DNA of 64,000 nucleotides from Membranipora membranacea (taxonomy: Eukaryota; Bryozoa; Gymnolaemata; Cheilostomatida; Membraniporidae), in NCBI GenBank assembly GCA_914767715.1, contig OU612066.1, positions 35,252,283-35,316,282 of the forward strand. Reading direction: 5' to 3'. Position 1 is the stretch's first letter; the number at the start of each line of letters is the position of its first letter. Both the position numbers and the translations under genes were made by a program. The notes under the pieces are model-generated. The model saw only the letters and a program-made list of their open reading frames with translations. It was not told the origin of the DNA and did not search any database. Of the stretch, positions 63,601 to 64,000 are shown one piece after another.

Positions 63601-64000
63601 TGTTCTATATAAAACGTGAAACCTTCTAAAAATCTCTCCAATGTTGCCCAAAATACCAGGTAGTGGAAGAAGACAATGATCAATGCAATACGAGGCTTGA
63701 ATAATAAAAATGAAATGTAATCTTTAAAGATACTGAGCAGAAGTGTTACTTGAGTTTAGAGAATTTTAAGTTCATAAAATACTGAAAGCTTATTTTTTTA
63801 TAAGGTATAACTATCGGGTTTATATATTTGCTCACCTTGCTGATTTTGTTGCGTACATTACGTGGTAGTCTGTTGATGTTATGGCTAGCGGCTCTTCTTC
63901 TCATGTAATGTGGTATATCTTGTGATGTATTCCTCTTCTTCTTACCTTGCACGGCCTTAGTGAGAGCTCGGATCTCCTTAGCATGGCTATCTACTAGTCT
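57630..64000 (-). CDS. POP1: RNase P/MRP protein POP1, N-terminus beyond window
   Basis: Large protein subunit of ribonucleases P and MRP, which process pre-tRNA and pre-rRNA in the nucleus/nucleolus. Twelve exons in the window: 64000-63836 (open upstream), 63604-63471, 63166-62985, 62480-62256, 61162-60968, 60750-60580, 60430-60291, 59980-59812, 59306-59166, 58846-58657, 58382-58275, 58083-57630; all in phase, 757 residues. The N-terminal POP1 region shows HYMRRRAASHNINRLPRN, KPSRYHKRRPKN and [20 protein letters not shown]. The POPLD region has TLILPANWGLPFWVAFQYAG, then FPLDFPDSA and NKRPNYDKLN. The C-terminal FGFVKYGRYSQ...GKGFVNLQTLL matches the family's end. The central region is shorter than I recall for human POP1. 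Exon 7 (REKKVELAEKQRER...) is charged and poorly conserved. Intron 4 holds a large foldback element. Confidence 0.95.
61313..61388. repeat. 38-bp unit duplicated in tandem
   Basis: The unit starting ATAATACGTATCAAACACTA occurs at 61313-61350 and 61351-61388 with one difference at the last base, so it is a recent tandem duplication. In intron 4 of POP1. Confidence 0.9.
61556..62074. mobile_element. Foldback element with long terminal inverted repeats
   Basis: About 519 bp in POP1 intron 4. The left arm (61556-61725) and right arm (about 61905-62074) are inverted copies: AATAGACGGTTTTCTGAGCT at the left end and the complement of TAATAGACAGTTTTCTGAGC at the right. Both arms carry ACCAAACTGGAGAG-type and AAGCGGTTTTCAAGATAACC-type blocks in opposite orientation. 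The loop is about 180 bp and non-coding. This is a MITE/foldback-type DNA element; no transposase. Confidence 0.85.

Noticed and set aside
1-64000. CRISPR arrays, bacterial operons, rRNA genes
   Set aside because: No regularly spaced direct repeats with unique spacers, no prokaryotic gene packing or ribosome binding sites, and no rRNA-like sequence; the window is clearly eukaryotic.

Overview
This is a eukaryotic, AT-rich window with spliced genes and a heavy load of decayed transposons. The recognisable proteins point to an animal: a five-Ig-domain type I membrane receptor, TECR, an ARL10-like GTPase and POP1. Compact introns, P-element/THAP9-type and CR1/Rex1-like relics, tRNA-derived SINEs and foldback MITEs suit an invertebrate, perhaps a non-bilaterian such as a sponge or cnidarian. 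That placement is inference; nothing in the sequence fixes the species.

Layout. 1-23 kb is gene-poor. It holds a broken P-element-type transposase (1.15-3.55 kb), at least six fragments of non-LTR retrotransposons (4.4-21.9 kb), two tRNA-derived SINEs, a pyrimidine-rich minisatellite (14.4-14.7 kb) and one intronless multi-pass membrane ORF with a broken frame (20.2-21.2 kb). 24.99-32.71 kb (minus) is a complete receptor gene. I could join 11 coding exons, with every splice site in phase, into a 703-residue protein: signal peptide, about five Ig-like domains, one membrane segment, short tail. 35.7-40.4 kb is a second, 3'-partial copy of that locus. It lies in the same orientation, is disrupted in several places, and carries two foldback insertions that the intact copy lacks at the same sites. 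40.4-43.5 kb is repeats.

The right side is gene-dense. TECR (43.55-46.84 kb, plus) converges on an unrecognised 341-residue basic/acidic protein gene (47.34-51.54 kb, minus). Upstream of that, in the same direction, come an ARL10-like membrane-anchored GTPase (52.63-55.58 kb, minus; 218 residues, complete) and POP1 of RNase P/MRP (57.63 kb to the window edge, minus; 757 residues visible, N-terminus beyond the window). A large foldback element of about 520 bp sits in a POP1 intron.

The right-hand genes are ordinary housekeeping functions (very-long-chain fatty acid elongation, membrane GTPase, tRNA/rRNA processing) with no obvious shared pathway. The most unusual parts are the receptor with its decaying tandem relative, and the nested inverted-repeat elements. 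Gene models were built by eye from ORFs, GT/AG sites and phase bookkeeping; no database was searched.
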